Source: Neoaquamicrobium microcysteis
GTDB lineage: Bacteria; Pseudomonadota; Alphaproteobacteria; Rhizobiales; Rhizobiaceae
Assembly (NCBI RefSeq): GCF_008180155.1
Contig: NZ_VSZS01000061.1
Coordinates: 186,001 to 250,000 of the forward strand
Direction: 5' to 3'
DNA: 64,000 nt
Below, piece by piece: positions 1 through 11,346 of this stretch; the stretch's first letter is position 1, and every line of letters starts with the position of its first letter. The position numbers and the translations under genes are program-made. The notes under the pieces were generated by a model. The model was not told where the DNA came from. It worked only from the letters and a program-made list of their open reading frames with translations, and made no database searches.

Positions 1-404
1 ACGCGCTCCTCGATCTCGCGCGCGCCGATCCACTCCCACGCCTGCTGTTCGTCTTCAGCCGAGAAGTGGCGCGCTTCGGCGCCCGAGCCCGGCTCGAACA
101 GGGCGGTGACACGCGAAGCCCAGCCGCCGTCGTCGATCACCGCGCACTTGCCCACATTCTGCGCGACATGCGTGCGCATGTAGGCCGCCGTCTCGGGCGA
201 CAGGTCGGCAATGTCCACGCTCGTCAGGTCCACCAGCCTGACCAGAAGGTCGATATGGGGATTCAGCGCGTATGCGCCTTCCAGCAGGCCGCACAGGTTT
301 TCCGCGTCGGCGGAGGTGAACTCGCCGGTGATCTCGACTGCAAAGGCGTCTGCGCGATCGGTTTCGATGCGACGGACGGCGGGAACCCGTTCCAATGGGC
401 GCAT
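1..404 (-). CDS. SpoIIAA-like (STAS/SEC14-type) protein, C-terminus off the left edge
   Basis: This reading frame runs off the left edge, so only its first 134 codons are visible. It begins MRPLERVPAVRRIETD and starts with ATG at 404, behind an AAGGAG ribosome binding site 6 bases upstream. The visible protein has the alternating strand/helix pattern of the SpoIIAA-like family (PF11964): an N-terminal strand ending in ITGEF, a VRLVDLTSVDIADLSPETA segment, then KCAVIDDGGW. Proteins of this family are small cytoplasmic single-domain proteins of unknown role and are usually about 120 to 140 residues long, so little is missing. It is divergent from pdxJ with 122 bases between the starts. The family call is by recognition of the pattern; the function is unknown. 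Confidence 0.75.
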   Translation of the reverse strand, partial: MRPLERVPAVRRIETDRADAFAVEITGEFTSADAENLCGLLEGAYALNPHIDLLVRLVDLTSVDIADLSPETAAYMRTHVAQNVGKCAVIDDGGWASRVTALFEPGSGAEARHFSAEDEQQAWEWIGAREIEER

Positions 405-526
405 GTCTGCTCCTTTTCTGCCGCGGCTTTCACGCCGCCTGCTCTGGAACACACGAAACCCGGTGTCTGTTCCGCATCTTAACGATATAGGATGGCCGAC
501 GCCACCAACCGGAAGACCTCGAAACG

Positions 527-1267
527 ATGCCCGCCAAGCTTTCCGTCAACCTCAACGCCATCGCGATGCTGCGCAACCGGCGCGACCTGCCGTGGCCGAG
601 CGTGACGGGGCTCGGCCGCATCGCGCTGCAGGCCGGCGCGCACGGTTTGACGGTGCACCCGCGTCCGGACCAGCGCCACACGCGCCGCTCAGACCTGCCC
701 GAGTTGCGCGCGCTCATCGACGACGAGTTTCCGCAAGCAGAGTTCAACGTCGAGGGCTATCCCGACGAGGATTTCCTGCAACTGGTTGAGGCCAACCAGC
801 CCGATCAGGTGACACTGGTGCCGGACGACCCCTCGCAGCCCACCTCCGACCATGGCTGGAACTTCGTGGAGCAGGGCGCTTGGCTCACGCCTATCGTCGC
901 GCGGCTGAAGAAGGGGGGCTTTCGCGTTTCGCTGTTTTCCGACCCCGATCCTGCGGGAATGGAGGCCGCGAAGTCGACCGGCACCGACCGGATCGAGCTC
1001 TATACCGGTCCCTACGGCGGCACATACGACCGGCCGGAAAAGGCAGTGGCCCGGCTCGAAGAACTGGGTGTCGCGGCCGATGCGGCCCTCGCGCTGGGGC
1101 TGGATGTCAATGCCGGCCACGACCTGACGGTCGCCAACCTGCCTGCGCTGGCACGGCGTATCCCGCGACTAGCCGAGGTTTCCATCGGCCACGGCCTCAC
1201 GGCCGACGCGCTTGAATACGGCATGGCCGAGACGGTACGCCGGTTTCTCAAGGCCTCTGGCTGGTAG
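527..1267 (+). CDS. pdxJ: Pyridoxine 5'-phosphate synthase PdxJ
   Basis: PdxJ condenses 1-deoxy-D-xylulose 5-phosphate with 3-amino-2-oxopropyl phosphate to give pyridoxine 5'-phosphate, the ring-closing step of the DXP-dependent vitamin B6 pathway in the cytoplasm. The 246-residue protein has the usual length. It shows family landmarks in order: [13 protein letters not shown] at the N-terminus, [12 protein letters not shown] (phosphate and active-site region), [41 protein letters not shown], and [16 protein letters not shown] near the C-terminus. ATG at 527 follows a GGAAG about 10 bases upstream. It stands alone; kup follows after 129 bases. Confidence 0.95.
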   Translation: MPAKLSVNLNAIAMLRNRRDLPWPSVTGLGRIALQAGAHGLTVHPRPDQRHTRRSDLPELRALIDDEFPQAEFNVEGYPDEDFLQLVEANQPDQVTLVPDDPSQPTSDHGWNFVEQGAWLTPIVARLKKGGFRVSLFSDPDPAGMEAAKSTGTDRIELYTGPYGGTYDRPEKAVARLEELGVAADAALALGLDVNAGHDLTVANLPALARRIPRLAEVSIGHGLTADALEYGMAETVRRFLKASGW

Positions 1268-1396
1268 ACATATCTCGGTCTAGAATGAGCCGTGCGTCTT
1301 GCGCATGGCGGCACGCTCGAGCTATTGCAAAGCAGCATTTGTTGTTGCGCTGCAGCAGGAGTAAATACCCCGCCCGTCCTTGAAGGAGGGCACAAT

Positions 1397-3331
1397 ATGC
1401 ATACCGATGCAGAAGGTTCTGCCGACGCAGACCATTTGGCCGCCAATGGCGGCCGAGAAACACACTCTACGAAATCTTCGCAATCGACTGCCGCGCTGGC
1501 ACTGGGCGCTGTCGGTGTCGTGTATGGCGACATCGGAACCAGCCCGATTTACGCGCTGCGCGAAGCCACTCGCGCGGTCGCGGGCGATCGCCCTCCCACC
1601 GAGGCCGAAATGCTCGGCATCCTGTCGATCATCGTCTGGTCGCTGACGCTGATCGTGTCGATCAAATACGTGCTGTTCGTCCTGCGCGCCGACAACAACA
1701 ACGAAGGCGGCACGCTTTCGCTGATGGCGCTGGCGCGGCGCGATGCAGGCTCCTATGCGCCGGCGATCCTGCTTCTGGGCATGGTCGGCGCCGCATTGTT
1801 CTTCGGCGACGCGATCATCACCCCGGCGATTTCCGTCCTGTCGGCGGTCGAAGGCCTTGAGGTCGTCACGCCGGCCTTCTCCGAATACGTGATCGCCATC
1901 ACGCTGGCCATCCTGCTGACCCTGTTTGCCGTCCAGCGCTTCGGCACTGCGCGCGTGGCCAGCGTATTCGGGCCCATCACGGCAACCTGGTTCGTTACGC
2001 TGGGCGCGTCGGGCGCGGTGGAACTGGCCGAGTATCCGGCGGTGCTGGCAGCGCTCGACCCCAGCTATGCGGTGCTGTTCATGATCGACCACAGCGGCGT
2101 TGCGCTGGTCGTCATGGGTGCGGCATTCCTTGCCGTCACGGGTGCGGAAGCGATCTACGCCGATCTGGGCCATTTCGGGCGCAGGCCCATCGTGCTGGCA
2201 TGGTTCGCGCTGGTGTTTCCCGCACTGCTCATCAACTATTTCGGGCAGGGCGCCTATGTCATCTCGCATGGCGGCGTGGTGGAGCAGCCGCTGTTCCAGA
2301 TGGTGCCTCAATGGGCGACGCTGCCGATGGTGATACTAGCGACCATGGCCACCGTCATCGCCAGCCAGGCCGTCATCACCGGCGCCTATTCGCTCACCCG
2401 GCAGGCGATCCAGCTGCAGCTGCTGCCGCGCCTTGAGGTGCAGCACACGTCAGAGACGCAGTCGGGCCAGATCTACATGCCGCAGGTCAATCTTCTGCTC
2501 CTCATCGGCGTGGTTATCCTGGTGGCCGAGTTCGGCTCGTCCGGCGCGCTTGCCTCGGCCTACGGCATTTCCGTTGCCGGCGAGATGGTCGTCACCGCGC
2601 TGCTGCTCTTCTTCGTCGTCTGGCGCACATGGCGGCGCTCGGTATGGCTGGCGGCGCTTCTGATCACGCCATTCCTTCTGCTCGATCTCACCTTCCTGTG
2701 GGCCAACGCGCAGAAGATCGGCGACGGCGGCTGGGTCTCCATCGCCGTGGCAGCGGTGCTGACGGTGATGATGGTGACGTGGCGCAAGGGCAGCCGGCTG
2801 CTGTTCCGCAAGACCCGCAAGTCCGAGGTTCCCCTGGCGTTGCTGACCGACAACCTCGCGGCCAAGCGGCCGACGCTGGTCAGCGGCACCGCCGTGTTCC
2901 TGACCAGCGATCCCGAGAGCGCGCCCACCGCGCTCATGCACAGCCTGAAGCACTACCACGTGCTGCACGAGAAGAACGCGATCCTCACGGTCGAGATGAC
3001 CGAAGAACCCTACGTGGCCGAGCACCGGCGGGCGAAGATCACCGAGATCAACGACCTGTTCATGCGGGTGGTGCTGCGCTTCGGCTACATGGAGCAGCCG
3101 AACGTCCCCAAGGCGCTGGCGGTCTGCCGCAAGCAGGGCTGGAAGTTCGACATCATGTCGACCTCGTTCTTCGTGTCGCGCCGGTCGCTGCGTATCTCGC
3201 GGCGCTCGCTGATGCCGCGCTGGCAGGACAAGCTGTTCATGGCGCTGGCGCGCAACGCCAGCGACGCCAGCGCCTACTTCCAGATCCCGACCGGGCGCGT
3301 GGTCGAAATCGGCACGCAGGTCACGCTTTGA
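1397..3331 (+). CDS. kup: Low-affinity potassium transporter Kup
   Basis: Kup is an inner-membrane K+ uptake permease, thought to work as a K+/H+ symporter. The 644-residue protein opens with the hallmark GVVYGDIGTSPIYALREA, continues with ADNNNEGGTLSLMALA and about twelve hydrophobic helices to roughly residue 460, and ends in a soluble C-terminal domain containing GTAVFLTSD and TSFFVSRRSL. The frame is open upstream to 1292. I chose ATG at 1397 because GGAGGG lies 7 bases before it and the family N-terminus fits there; the upstream extension has no ribosome binding site. A hairpin terminator follows the stop codon. No Trk or Ktr partner is in view. Confidence 0.95.
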   Translation: MHTDAEGSADADHLAANGGRETHSTKSSQSTAALALGAVGVVYGDIGTSPIYALREATRAVAGDRPPTEAEMLGILSIIVWSLTLIVSIKYVLFVLRADNNNEGGTLSLMALARRDAGSYAPAILLLGMVGAALFFGDAIITPAISVLSAVEGLEVVTPAFSEYVIAITLAILLTLFAVQRFGTARVASVFGPITATWFVTLGASGAVELAEYPAVLAALDPSYAVLFMIDHSGVALVVMGAAFLAVTGAEAIYADLGHFGRRPIVLAWFALVFPALLINYFGQGAYVISHGGVVEQPLFQMVPQWATLPMVILATMATVIASQAVITGAYSLTRQAIQLQLLPRLEVQHTSETQSGQIYMPQVNLLLLIGVVILVAEFGSSGALASAYGISVAGEMVVTALLLFFVVWRTWRRSVWLAALLITPFLLLDLTFLWANAQKIGDGGWVSIAVAAVLTVMMVTWRKGSRLLFRKTRKSEVPLALLTDNLAAKRPTLVSGTAVFLTSDPESAPTALMHSLKHYHVLHEKNAILTVEMTEEPYVAEHRRAKITEINDLFMRVVLRFGYMEQPNVPKALAVCRKQGWKFDIMSTSFFVSRRSLRISRRSLMPRWQDKLFMALARNASDASAYFQIPTGRVVEIGTQVTL

Positions 3332-3336
3332 GGGCA

Positions 3337-3362
3337 GGGGCAGCGCGGCAACGCGCCGCCCC
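3337..3362. terminator. Hairpin between convergent kup and QorB-like gene
   Basis: Left arm GGGGCAGCGCG, loop GCAA, right arm CGCGCCGCCCC, one A/C mismatch. It begins 6 bases after the kup stop and ends 8 bases before the stop of the opposing gene. There is only a short T-poor tail, so it may end transcription from both sides weakly or act as a 3' stabiliser. Confidence 0.6.
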
Positions 3363-3370
3363 TTGTCCCA

Positions 3371-4258
3371 TCAGCCGGCCAGAGCCGCCTTGTTTGCAAC
3401 GAGAAAGTCGCGCAGCGGGCGGGGCTTCCTGCCAGTCAGGCGTGCAACGTCATCGGTGCGTTCGCCGAGGTCGCCTTCGCGCGTCGCCGTGTCGAACGAG
3501 ACGAGCGTCGGGATCACCGGCTCCGGCACGCCGGCGGCCTTCATTCCTTCGGCCAGTTGCGCGTCGGTGAGGTTCACCACCGCGATCGGCTTGCCGAGCA
3601 CGTCCGAGGCGAGCGCTGCTATTTCCGCGTTGGTGAACGCTTCGTCGCCGGTGAGCGTATAGGTGGCGCTGTCTTCGGGCGGGTTGGCCAGCGCGGCTGC
3701 GATGGCCGCCGCGATGTCGTCGCGGGCGACGAAGGCGGTGCGCCCGTCGCCGGCCGAGGTGTACCACTGGCCGGTCCCCGCCGCCTGCGGCAGGCTCATA
3801 TGCAGGTTTTCCTGATACCAGTTGTTGCGGAAGATCAGATAGGGAAGGCCGGTCGCCTTCACCGCCTCCTCGGACTGGCGATGGTCCGGCGCAAAGCCGA
3901 CATGCGAACTCTCCGCCTTCGGCAGCGACGTATAGGCGATGCGGCCCACGCCTGCCTTCGCAGCCGCAGCAATCGCGGCCTTGTGCTGGCGCAGGCGCGT
4001 GCCCGCACCGTCGAGCGCGTCGGTGGAGATGACGAGGACCGTGCCGACGCCCGCAAAGCCGCTTTCGAGGCTGGCGGCATCGTCGAAGTCGATCCTGCGG
4101 ACCGTGACGCCCCTGGCGGCCAGATCGGACAGCTTCTGCGGGTCGCGGGTACCTGCGATGATGCGCTGCGGGGCGACGCCTCGGTCGCCGAGCAAATGGT
4201 CGATGACGAGCCGGCCGAGATGGCCCGACGCGCCGGTGACGAGAATCGTGTCGCTCAT
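3371..4258 (-). CDS. NmrA/QorB-type NAD(P)-binding oxidoreductase
   Basis: This 295-residue atypical short-chain dehydrogenase starts with the Rossmann fingerprint ILVTGASGHLGRLVIDHLL, followed by GTRDPQKL and a conserved AYTSLPKAESS segment. It resembles E. coli QorB (YtfG), an NADPH-dependent quinone reductase, in length and in motif order including FRNNWYQEN. Substrate binding cannot be read from the sequence. The start is ATG at 4258; the open frame continues to 4660 but that part overlaps the divergent regulator. The divergent HxlR gene next door reproduces the E. coli qorB-qorR (ytfG-ytfH) arrangement, which supports a role in response to quinone or other electrophile stress. Confidence 0.85.
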   Translation of the reverse strand: MSDTILVTGASGHLGRLVIDHLLGDRGVAPQRIIAGTRDPQKLSDLAARGVTVRRIDFDDAASLESGFAGVGTVLVISTDALDGAGTRLRQHKAAIAAAAKAGVGRIAYTSLPKAESSHVGFAPDHRQSEEAVKATGLPYLIFRNNWYQENLHMSLPQAAGTGQWYTSAGDGRTAFVARDDIAAAIAAALANPPEDSATYTLTGDEAFTNAEIAALASDVLGKPIAVVNLTDAQLAEGMKAAGVPEPVIPTLVSFDTATREGDLGERTDDVARLTGRKPRPLRDFLVANKAALAG

Positions 4259-4308
4259 GATGATGAATCCTGCCGGTTTCTGTTGAAGCTCTCTTTTCGA
4301 GACCAGCA

Positions 4309-4319
4309 CTACATTGTAG
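4309..4319. promoter_or_regulatory. Candidate operator for the HxlR regulator
   Basis: CTACA-T-TGTAG, a perfect 5+1+5 palindrome, lies between the divergent QorB-like and HxlR genes, 51 bases from one start and 62 from the other. HxlR proteins bind short palindromes in such spaces, so this is the best candidate site; binding is inferred. Confidence 0.45.
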
Positions 4320-4380
4320 ATTGGGGCGGACTCGTAAAGGAGGCAGTTTCGCCTCTGCTGGTTACGTGGAAGGAACCACC

Positions 4381-4791
4381 ATGGACGCGACGGCGGCCTC
4401 GGCACGGCGCAGGATCGAGATTTACAGGGCGGATGTCGCCAATGGCGGGCTGGACAACTGCCCGATCCGCTCCGTGGTGCAGAACATATCCGGCAAGTGG
4501 AGCGCGCTGCTGCTGATGGCGCTTGCCGAGCAGCCCTACCGCTTCGGCGAACTGCGGCGTCTGGTGCCGGACATCTCGCAGCGCATGCTGACCCAGACGC
4601 TGCGCGACCTGCAGCGCGACGGCTATGTGCAGCGCGAGGTGTTCCCCACCAAGCCGCCAAGCGTCGAATACAGCCTCACCGACCTTGGGCGGTCGATGTA
4701 CGATTCGATCCAGCACCTTTTCAACTGGGCCGAAAACAACCACGCCAGCGTGCGCGCGGCACGGGCGCATTTCGACGCCACGGAAAGTTGA
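4381..4791 (+). CDS. HxlR-family (QorR/YtfH-like) transcriptional regulator
   Basis: HxlR proteins are small dimeric winged-helix DNA-binding regulators. This 136-residue protein has the family core: CPIRSVVQNISGKWSALLLM, then RFGELRRLVPDISQRMLTQT as recognition helix, and the wing DGYVQREVFPTKPPSVEYSLT. The cysteine at about residue 28 in DNCPIRS sits at the position that senses oxidation or electrophiles in characterised members (QorR, HypR, YodB). I chose ATG 4381, preceded by GGAAGG, rather than the longer frame from 4321. It is divergent from the QorB-like reductase that it probably represses. Confidence 0.9.
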   Translation: MDATAASARRRIEIYRADVANGGLDNCPIRSVVQNISGKWSALLLMALAEQPYRFGELRRLVPDISQRMLTQTLRDLQRDGYVQREVFPTKPPSVEYSLTDLGRSMYDSIQHLFNWAENNHASVRAARAHFDATES

Positions 4792-4848
4792 GCGCTCGTG
4801 CTCAGAGCGATCAGCGGTGGGAATTACCCCCGGTCGTCTCACGTTAAG

Positions 4849-4864
4849 TTGACATGGTGAGTCA
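4849..4864 (+). promoter_or_regulatory. IRO-type iron box (TGA-N9-TCA) overlapping a TTGACA -35
   Basis: TGA at 4850-4852 and TCA at 4862-4864 are separated by exactly nine bases, matching the TGA-N9-TCA consensus bound by RirA in rhizobia. The box overlaps TTGACA (4849-4854), a perfect -35 hexamer, about 100 bases upstream of the TonB receptor gene. No clean -10 hexamer is seen at 16 to 18 bases; TAATAG at 4869 is at 14. Repression under iron sufficiency is inferred from the family and the operon content. Confidence 0.55.
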
Positions 4865-4957
4865 TCTTTAATAGCTGTGCGGTCAGGCAGCCCCGGTTCT
4901 GTGCGCGGATACGGCAACCCAACACGATAATCAGCTCTATTGTCGCAGGGTGCCGCC

Positions 4958-7072
4958 GTGCTTGCTCGCTCGTTTTTCCGTTCCTTCAACGTCACCCTGC
5001 TGACCGCCAGCGCGCTGACATGGCCCTCGCTCGTCGCGGCGCAGGAAGAGCCGACCGTGCTGGAGCGCATTCTGGTGCAGTCGGAGAGCAACGACATCCT
5101 CGTTCAGGAGGGCTATGTCGCCAAGCAGGACCGCATCGGCACCAAGGTCGACACGCCGATCGCCGATATCCCGCAGGCGATCTCGGTGGTGGCGCAGGAC
5201 CAGATCGAGGACCAGAAGCCGCGCACCCTCAACGAGACGCTTTCCTACACCGCAAGCGCCAACCCCAACGGTTTCGGCTTCGACAGCCGCTACGACGCGT
5301 TCACGCTGCGCGGGTTCCCGGCCTACTACAACGGCATCTATCGCGATGGCCTGCGCCAGTTCAACGGCCCGTCAGCATGGTTCAAGACCGAGCCCTACGG
5401 TATCGAGGGCCTGACCGTCCTCAAAGGCCCCGCATCCTCGCTCTACGGCATCAGCGGCCCCGGCGGCATGGTCAATCTCGTGACCAAGCGGCCGAAGGAC
5501 GAGCAGTTCCGCGAGGTGGAGGTGCTTCTTGGCGGCAACGACCGCTATCAGGCTGCGTTCGATTTCTCCGGTCCAGTCGATGAAGACGAGACCTTTCTCT
5601 ATCGCCTGACCGGCCTGGCCCGCACGTCGAACACCGACCTTCTCGGCTATCCGGACGACAAGCTCTATCTCGCCCCGGCCTTCACTTGGAAGCCCGACGA
5701 GGACACGAAGCTGACCGTGCTGGGCGAGATTTCGCAGGCCGTCACCGGCGGCACGGGATTCTTCTACAACCCCGCCTATGGCGAGGTCTCCGATCTTTAC
5801 GAGGGCGACCCGGCGTGGAACGATTTCGTCGGGCTTCAGGGCCGCATCGGCTACGAGTTCGAGCACCGCTTCAACGATGTGCTCACCGTGCGCCAGAACA
5901 TGCGTTTCAATGCGGTAGACGCAGACCTGCAATATAGCGGGCACTACGTGGCCGATCCGACCGACCCGGATACGCTCTCGCGCTACTGGGGCCACTACAA
6001 GGAGAACATGAAGAACTTCGCCGTAGACAACATGGCGCAGTTCGAGTTCGACACGGGCCCGGTCAGCCACACCGCCGTCGCCGGTATCGACTATAGCTGG
6101 ACCGACTACGATGCGATGAACGGCATCTCCTACGTGTCGGTCGACGATATCGCCAACATGCCGCTGTCCTTCTCCGGCAGCCAGCGCATGCATCAGGTGG
6201 GCGCCTATGTGCACGACCAGATGCAGTGGAACAACTTCACGCTGTTTGCCAGCGGCCGTCATGACTGGGTGGATACGCGCAGCGTCGACTACCTCTTCAC
6301 CGACACCGACCAGAACGACAACGCCTTCTCCGGCCGCGTCGGACTTTCCTACCGTACCGACTGGGGCATCATCCCCTACGCCAACTATTCCACCTCGTTC
6401 TCGCCCAATATCGGCTTCGTCTACGACAGCGCCACCAACGCGCGCATGGTCGCCCGCCCGACCAAGGGCGAGCAGGTCGAGGTCGGCGTCAAATACGAGA
6501 TCCCCGACTACAATGCCGTCATCAACGCGGCCGTGTTCAACATCGACCAGACGGACGGTGTGGTCTACGATGGTACGTTCGACGACGCCGGCAACCAGCG
6601 CCAGCGCCAGCTCGATCTGAACTCGCGCGGCTTCGAGCTCGAGGCCGCCGCCACGCTCGACAACGGGCTCGGCCTCGTCGGCTCCTACACCTACATGCGC
6701 ATGAAGATCGAGCGCGGCGCTGCCGGTACGGAGGGCAACGAACTCTCGTCCTCGCCCAACCACATCTTCTCGCTCTGGGGCCACTACCGCTTCGCGGATG
6801 CCGCGCTCGCCGGCCTCGGGCTCGGCGCAGGCGTGCGCTATGTCGGCGAGAGCTTCGGCGACGACCTCAACTCGTTCAAGAACGAGGATCGCGTGTTCTT
6901 CGACGCCGCCGTCTCCTACGACTTCGGCGCACGCAATCCCGAGTTGGAAGGCCTGCTTCTGCAGGTCAACGCCAAGAACCTTTTCGACGAGCGGAAGAAG
7001 ATTTGCACGGCCGGCAACTGCTACTGGGATGAGGGCCGCTCGGTCTACGGCAGCCTGCGCTACCGGTTCTGA
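4958..7072 (+). CDS. TonB-dependent siderophore receptor
   Basis: This is an outer-membrane ferri-siderophore transporter that depends on TonB-ExbB-ExbD energy. The signal peptide (hydrophobic [18 protein letters not shown], cleavage probably at AA-QEE) is followed by the plug domain: [54 protein letters not shown] and [13 protein letters not shown] beta-barrel domain of about 500 residues then ends in YGSLRYRF, with the terminal aromatic residue typical of outer-membrane barrels. I chose GTG 4958 (704 residues) because a GCAGGG lies just upstream; an in-frame TTG at 4940 adds six residues. It leads an operon with the MFS importer (5-base gap) and the reductase. The ligand is unknown. Confidence 0.9.
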   Translation: MLARSFFRSFNVTLLTASALTWPSLVAAQEEPTVLERILVQSESNDILVQEGYVAKQDRIGTKVDTPIADIPQAISVVAQDQIEDQKPRTLNETLSYTASANPNGFGFDSRYDAFTLRGFPAYYNGIYRDGLRQFNGPSAWFKTEPYGIEGLTVLKGPASSLYGISGPGGMVNLVTKRPKDEQFREVEVLLGGNDRYQAAFDFSGPVDEDETFLYRLTGLARTSNTDLLGYPDDKLYLAPAFTWKPDEDTKLTVLGEISQAVTGGTGFFYNPAYGEVSDLYEGDPAWNDFVGLQGRIGYEFEHRFNDVLTVRQNMRFNAVDADLQYSGHYVADPTDPDTLSRYWGHYKENMKNFAVDNMAQFEFDTGPVSHTAVAGIDYSWTDYDAMNGISYVSVDDIANMPLSFSGSQRMHQVGAYVHDQMQWNNFTLFASGRHDWVDTRSVDYLFTDTDQNDNAFSGRVGLSYRTDWGIIPYANYSTSFSPNIGFVYDSATNARMVARPTKGEQVEVGVKYEIPDYNAVINAAVFNIDQTDGVVYDGTFDDAGNQRQRQLDLNSRGFELEAAATLDNGLGLVGSYTYMRMKIERGAAGTEGNELSSSPNHIFSLWGHYRFADAALAGLGLGAGVRYVGESFGDDLNSFKNEDRVFFDAAVSYDFGARNPELEGLLLQVNAKNLFDERKKICTAGNCYWDEGRSVYGSLRYRF

Positions 7073-7077
7073 TCTCG

Positions 7078-8340
7078 ATGGCCAAAGGCGAGCCCGCATC
7101 GCAGCCCGTCGCCGCCATCGTGCTGGCGGTGGGCGGCCTCTACGTGGCGCAAAGCGTGATCGGCGGCATCACGTGGAGCGGGCTTCCCGCAGTCCTTCGC
7201 GGCCAGGGGTTGGCGCTCGACGATGTCGGCCTGCTTTCGCTCATCGCGCTGCCCTGGGCGTTGAAATTCCTCTGGGCGCCGATGGTCGAGCGCTTTCGCC
7301 TTCCGCCTGTCGGCCGCAACCGGTCGGGCGTCATCGTCGCGCTCGGTGGCGGGATTTCCATTGCCGGTCTCGCGATCGTCGGGGCCATCGGGCCGAGCCC
7401 GCTCGCGCCGGTTCTGGCATGCCTCACCCTCGTTGCGTTTGCCGCGGCCACCGTGGACATCGCCTGCGACGGTTATGCCGTCGAAAGCCTGCCGCGTGCG
7501 CAGCATGGATGGGCCAACGCCGCGCAGGTGGGCGGTGCCTATCTGGGCTCGGCCATCGGGGGAGGGGTCTTCCTCGTGCTGGTGGCCCGCTTCGGCTGGA
7601 TGCACGCCATGTGGGCCATGGCCCTGCTGCTGGTACTGCTTGGTGCACCGTTCCTTCTGCGCTGGCGGGCTTCGAGCCTGAGCGAGCATCGCGCGCACGT
7701 ACCATCGCTTTCCGCCGCCCTGCGCAGGCCGGAGATACGCCGCGGCCTGCTTGCCGCTGCCCTCTACGTGCTGGCGCAGAAGACGGCGTTGATGATGCTC
7801 GGGCCGTTCCTCATCGACGCCGGGCTGAACCTCGCCACGCTCGGCATCCTCAACGGCGTCGGCAGCATGTTCCTCGGGCTCGGTGCCGCATTGCTCGGCG
7901 GCGGGCTGGTGCGCGTGCTGGGCGCGCGCGCCGTGCTCGTCATCGCGCTTGTGCTTCAGGCCATGGCACTCGCCGTGTTCGCGGCCAGCGACCTTTTCGC
8001 CGTCATGCCACTGCCCGTGCTGGTCGCGGTGGCCGTCGCCAGTTCGTCTGGCATCATGGCGCTGGGCTTCGTCGCTCTGTATGCGCAGTTCATGCACTGG
8101 TCGGACCCGCGGCAGGGCGGCATCGACTTCACCCTGTTCCAGTCGATGGATGCGCTGGTCAGCATGGCCGGCGGCGTGGCTGCCGGCCATGCTGCCGAAC
8201 ACCTCGGATACGGCGTCTTCTTCACCGCGGCGAGCCTGATAGCGCTGGTGACCATCCCGGCCATCGCAATGGTCACGGGAAGGCCTGCCCGGCCCGCGCC
8301 GGCATCCCCGAATCTCGCCCCTGTCGGAGAAAACCAGTGA
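7078..8340 (+). CDS. RhtX/FptX-type MFS siderophore importer
   Basis: A 420-residue inner-membrane protein with about twelve hydrophobic helices. Its N-terminal segment [20 protein letters not shown] and the following [19 protein letters not shown] match the single-polypeptide siderophore permeases RhtX (rhizobactin 1021) and FptX (pyochelin), which replace an ABC importer for moving the ferri-siderophore from periplasm to cytoplasm. The [12 protein letters not shown] segment is also typical of this subgroup. It starts 5 bases after the receptor stop, and its stop overlaps the next start (GTGA). No ABC-type siderophore importer genes are in view, consistent with this permease doing the inner-membrane step. 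Confidence 0.88.
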   Translation: MAKGEPASQPVAAIVLAVGGLYVAQSVIGGITWSGLPAVLRGQGLALDDVGLLSLIALPWALKFLWAPMVERFRLPPVGRNRSGVIVALGGGISIAGLAIVGAIGPSPLAPVLACLTLVAFAAATVDIACDGYAVESLPRAQHGWANAAQVGGAYLGSAIGGGVFLVLVARFGWMHAMWAMALLLVLLGAPFLLRWRASSLSEHRAHVPSLSAALRRPEIRRGLLAAALYVLAQKTALMMLGPFLIDAGLNLATLGILNGVGSMFLGLGAALLGGGLVRVLGARAVLVIALVLQAMALAVFAASDLFAVMPLPVLVAVAVASSSGIMALGFVALYAQFMHWSDPRQGGIDFTLFQSMDALVSMAGGVAAGHAAEHLGYGVFFTAASLIALVTIPAIAMVTGRPARPAPASPNLAPVGENQ

Positions 8341-9425
8341 CCGCATCGCTTCCGCTGCGCGCAGAAACCACCATTCCCATGGCCTCCCCGCTCGACGTGA
8401 TGGCGAAGCTGCGCGAGCACTTCGTCGAGCATGGCGAGGTCTCCGGTTCCGATGCGCGCTGGAGTGCGGCGTTCGGCATCGGTACGGTCGATGCGACGGC
8501 CGAGGATGCCGCGATGCGGTTCCGCGTGTCGGCTGCCGACCAGACCTCGCTCGCCTACCTGCAATGGGGCGTTACCGAGCATGTCGGCGAGTTCGCCTCC
8601 GGTCCCGCGCCCGAAGTGGTCTGGCAGGGCGGCCTCGGCGCAGGTGCCACGCTGCCCTATTTCCGCGAGATGCGTGTGGTGCGCGCGCTGCAGGTCACGC
8701 CGCGCATGCGCCGGCTGACGCTGGCGGGTGAAGACCTCCATCGCTTCAGCCATGACGGCCTGCATATCCGCCTGCTTCTGGCTCCGAAGGAGGGGGTGCA
8801 GCCGGTCTGGCCGGTGATGGCCGCCGATGGACGGCAGGCGTGGCCGGAAGGCCTGAGGCCGGTCAACCGCGTCTACACGATCCGCCGCATCGACGTGGAA
8901 GCCGGCGAGATCGACGTCGATTTCGTCCTGCATGAAGGCGATGACATGCCCGGCGCGACCTTCGCCGCGCAGGCGGTGGCAGGCGACGTGGTGGGCATGA
9001 CCGGTCCCGGCGGCAGCGAACTGAAGGATGCCGACTGGTGCGTGCTCGCCGGCGATGAGACGGCACTGCCGGCGATCGGCCGCATGCTCGAGGACATGCC
9101 CGTCGGCCGCAGGGTGGTCGCGCTCATCGAGATCGCCGACGACGCGGAGCGCCAAAACCTGACGACGAAGGCTTCGCTCGACCTTCGATGGCTGGCGCGG
9201 GAGGGTCGTCCGGCCGGCACGACCAGCCTGTTGGTCGATGCGGTCCGCGAACTCGACTTTCCGGGCGACGACACGTCCATCTTCGTGTGGGCCGGGTGTG
9301 AGCATGCCGCGGCGCGCGAAATCCGCGCCCATCTGCGCAAGGAACGCGACCTGCCGCGTGGCCGCAGCGTCGTTGCCGCATATTGGCGGCGCGGAAAGAG
9401 CGGCGAGGTCGAGGACGCCGACTGA
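8337..9425 (+). CDS. Siderophore-interacting FAD reductase with N-terminal DUF2218
   Basis: This cytoplasmic flavoprotein releases iron by reducing the imported ferri-siderophore (ViuB/SIP family). The 362 residues split into an N-terminal DUF2218 domain (about residues 20 to 105, with [13 protein letters not shown] and [15 protein letters not shown]) and a SIP module. In the SIP module, [15 protein letters not shown] leads into the FAD-binding [10 protein letters not shown] and the NAD(P)H-binding [35 protein letters not shown] and VVAAYWRRG close it. Fused DUF2218-SIP proteins are common in alphaproteobacterial siderophore loci. GTG 8337 overlaps the MFS stop codon (GTGA); ATG 8380 is a shorter alternative. 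The frame is open far upstream, but that part only shadows the receptor and importer. Confidence 0.88.
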   Translation: MTASLPLRAETTIPMASPLDVMAKLREHFVEHGEVSGSDARWSAAFGIGTVDATAEDAAMRFRVSAADQTSLAYLQWGVTEHVGEFASGPAPEVVWQGGLGAGATLPYFREMRVVRALQVTPRMRRLTLAGEDLHRFSHDGLHIRLLLAPKEGVQPVWPVMAADGRQAWPEGLRPVNRVYTIRRIDVEAGEIDVDFVLHEGDDMPGATFAAQAVAGDVVGMTGPGGSELKDADWCVLAGDETALPAIGRMLEDMPVGRRVVALIEIADDAERQNLTTKASLDLRWLAREGRPAGTTSLLVDAVRELDFPGDDTSIFVWAGCEHAAAREIRAHLRKERDLPRGRSVVAAYWRRGKSGEVEDAD

Positions 9426-9489
9426 GCTTTCTGGTGGCATGTTGAAGATGCCGCTTGCCAAGGCGACAGATTTGCGCGATATGCCCGAA

Positions 9490-9507
9490 CCGTAACGTAC
9501 GGTACGG
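9490..9507. promoter_or_regulatory. 18-bp near-perfect palindrome before the TetR gene
   Basis: CCGTAACGTACGGTACGG is palindromic except for one symmetric pair of positions (6 and 13) and carries a self-complementary CGTACG core. It ends 9 bases before the TetR start codon. A site of this size and place is typical of TetR autorepression; binding is inferred. Confidence 0.6.
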
Positions 9508-9516
9508 TAGACGAAC

Positions 9517-11221
<1,705 letters not shown>

Positions 11222-11222
11222 A

Positions 11223-11325
11223 GCATGTATCCCGAAGGTGGGAACCGGTTTTGGGACAAAGACAGGCGTCAAGACAAGTTGCTAAAGCGCATGGAGCGAA
11301 TCTGAAAGATCGCGACGCGCTTTAG
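11223..11325 (+). repeat. Rhizobial-type intergenic palindromic element
   Basis: Directly after the ilvC stop there is a stretch of the kind found in many copies between genes of rhizobia: GCATGT-ATCCCGAAGGTGGGAACCGGTTTTGGGACAAAGAC, then an inverted repeat CTAAAGCGC (11282-11290) / GCGCTTTAG (11317-11325). Recognition as a dispersed repeat is from memory of related genomes; the inverted repeat is directly visible. It may act as a 3' processing or termination element for ilvC. Confidence 0.6.
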
Positions 11326-11346
11326 GCGGCTATTTTCTAATTGCGA

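Noticed and set aside
4792-4957. Cobalamin riboswitch before the TonB-dependent receptor
   Set aside because: No B12-box-like sequence or extended fold is present; the iron box and siderophore-type operon explain the context better.
5372-7099. Long open frames opposite real genes (for example 1322-2311, 5372-7099, 21374-23980, 25952-28255, 46655-48760, 50324-52399, 54063-56588, 61575-63995)
   Set aside because: They lie wholly antisense to well-recognised genes. Their translations are rich in Arg, His, Gly and Asp with no family motifs, as expected from the third-position GC bias.
6798-9425. An 875-codon frame that looks like a giant fusion ending in the siderophore reductase
   Set aside because: The part before 8337 is an off-frame shadow of the receptor and importer; only the last 362 codons encode recognisable domains.
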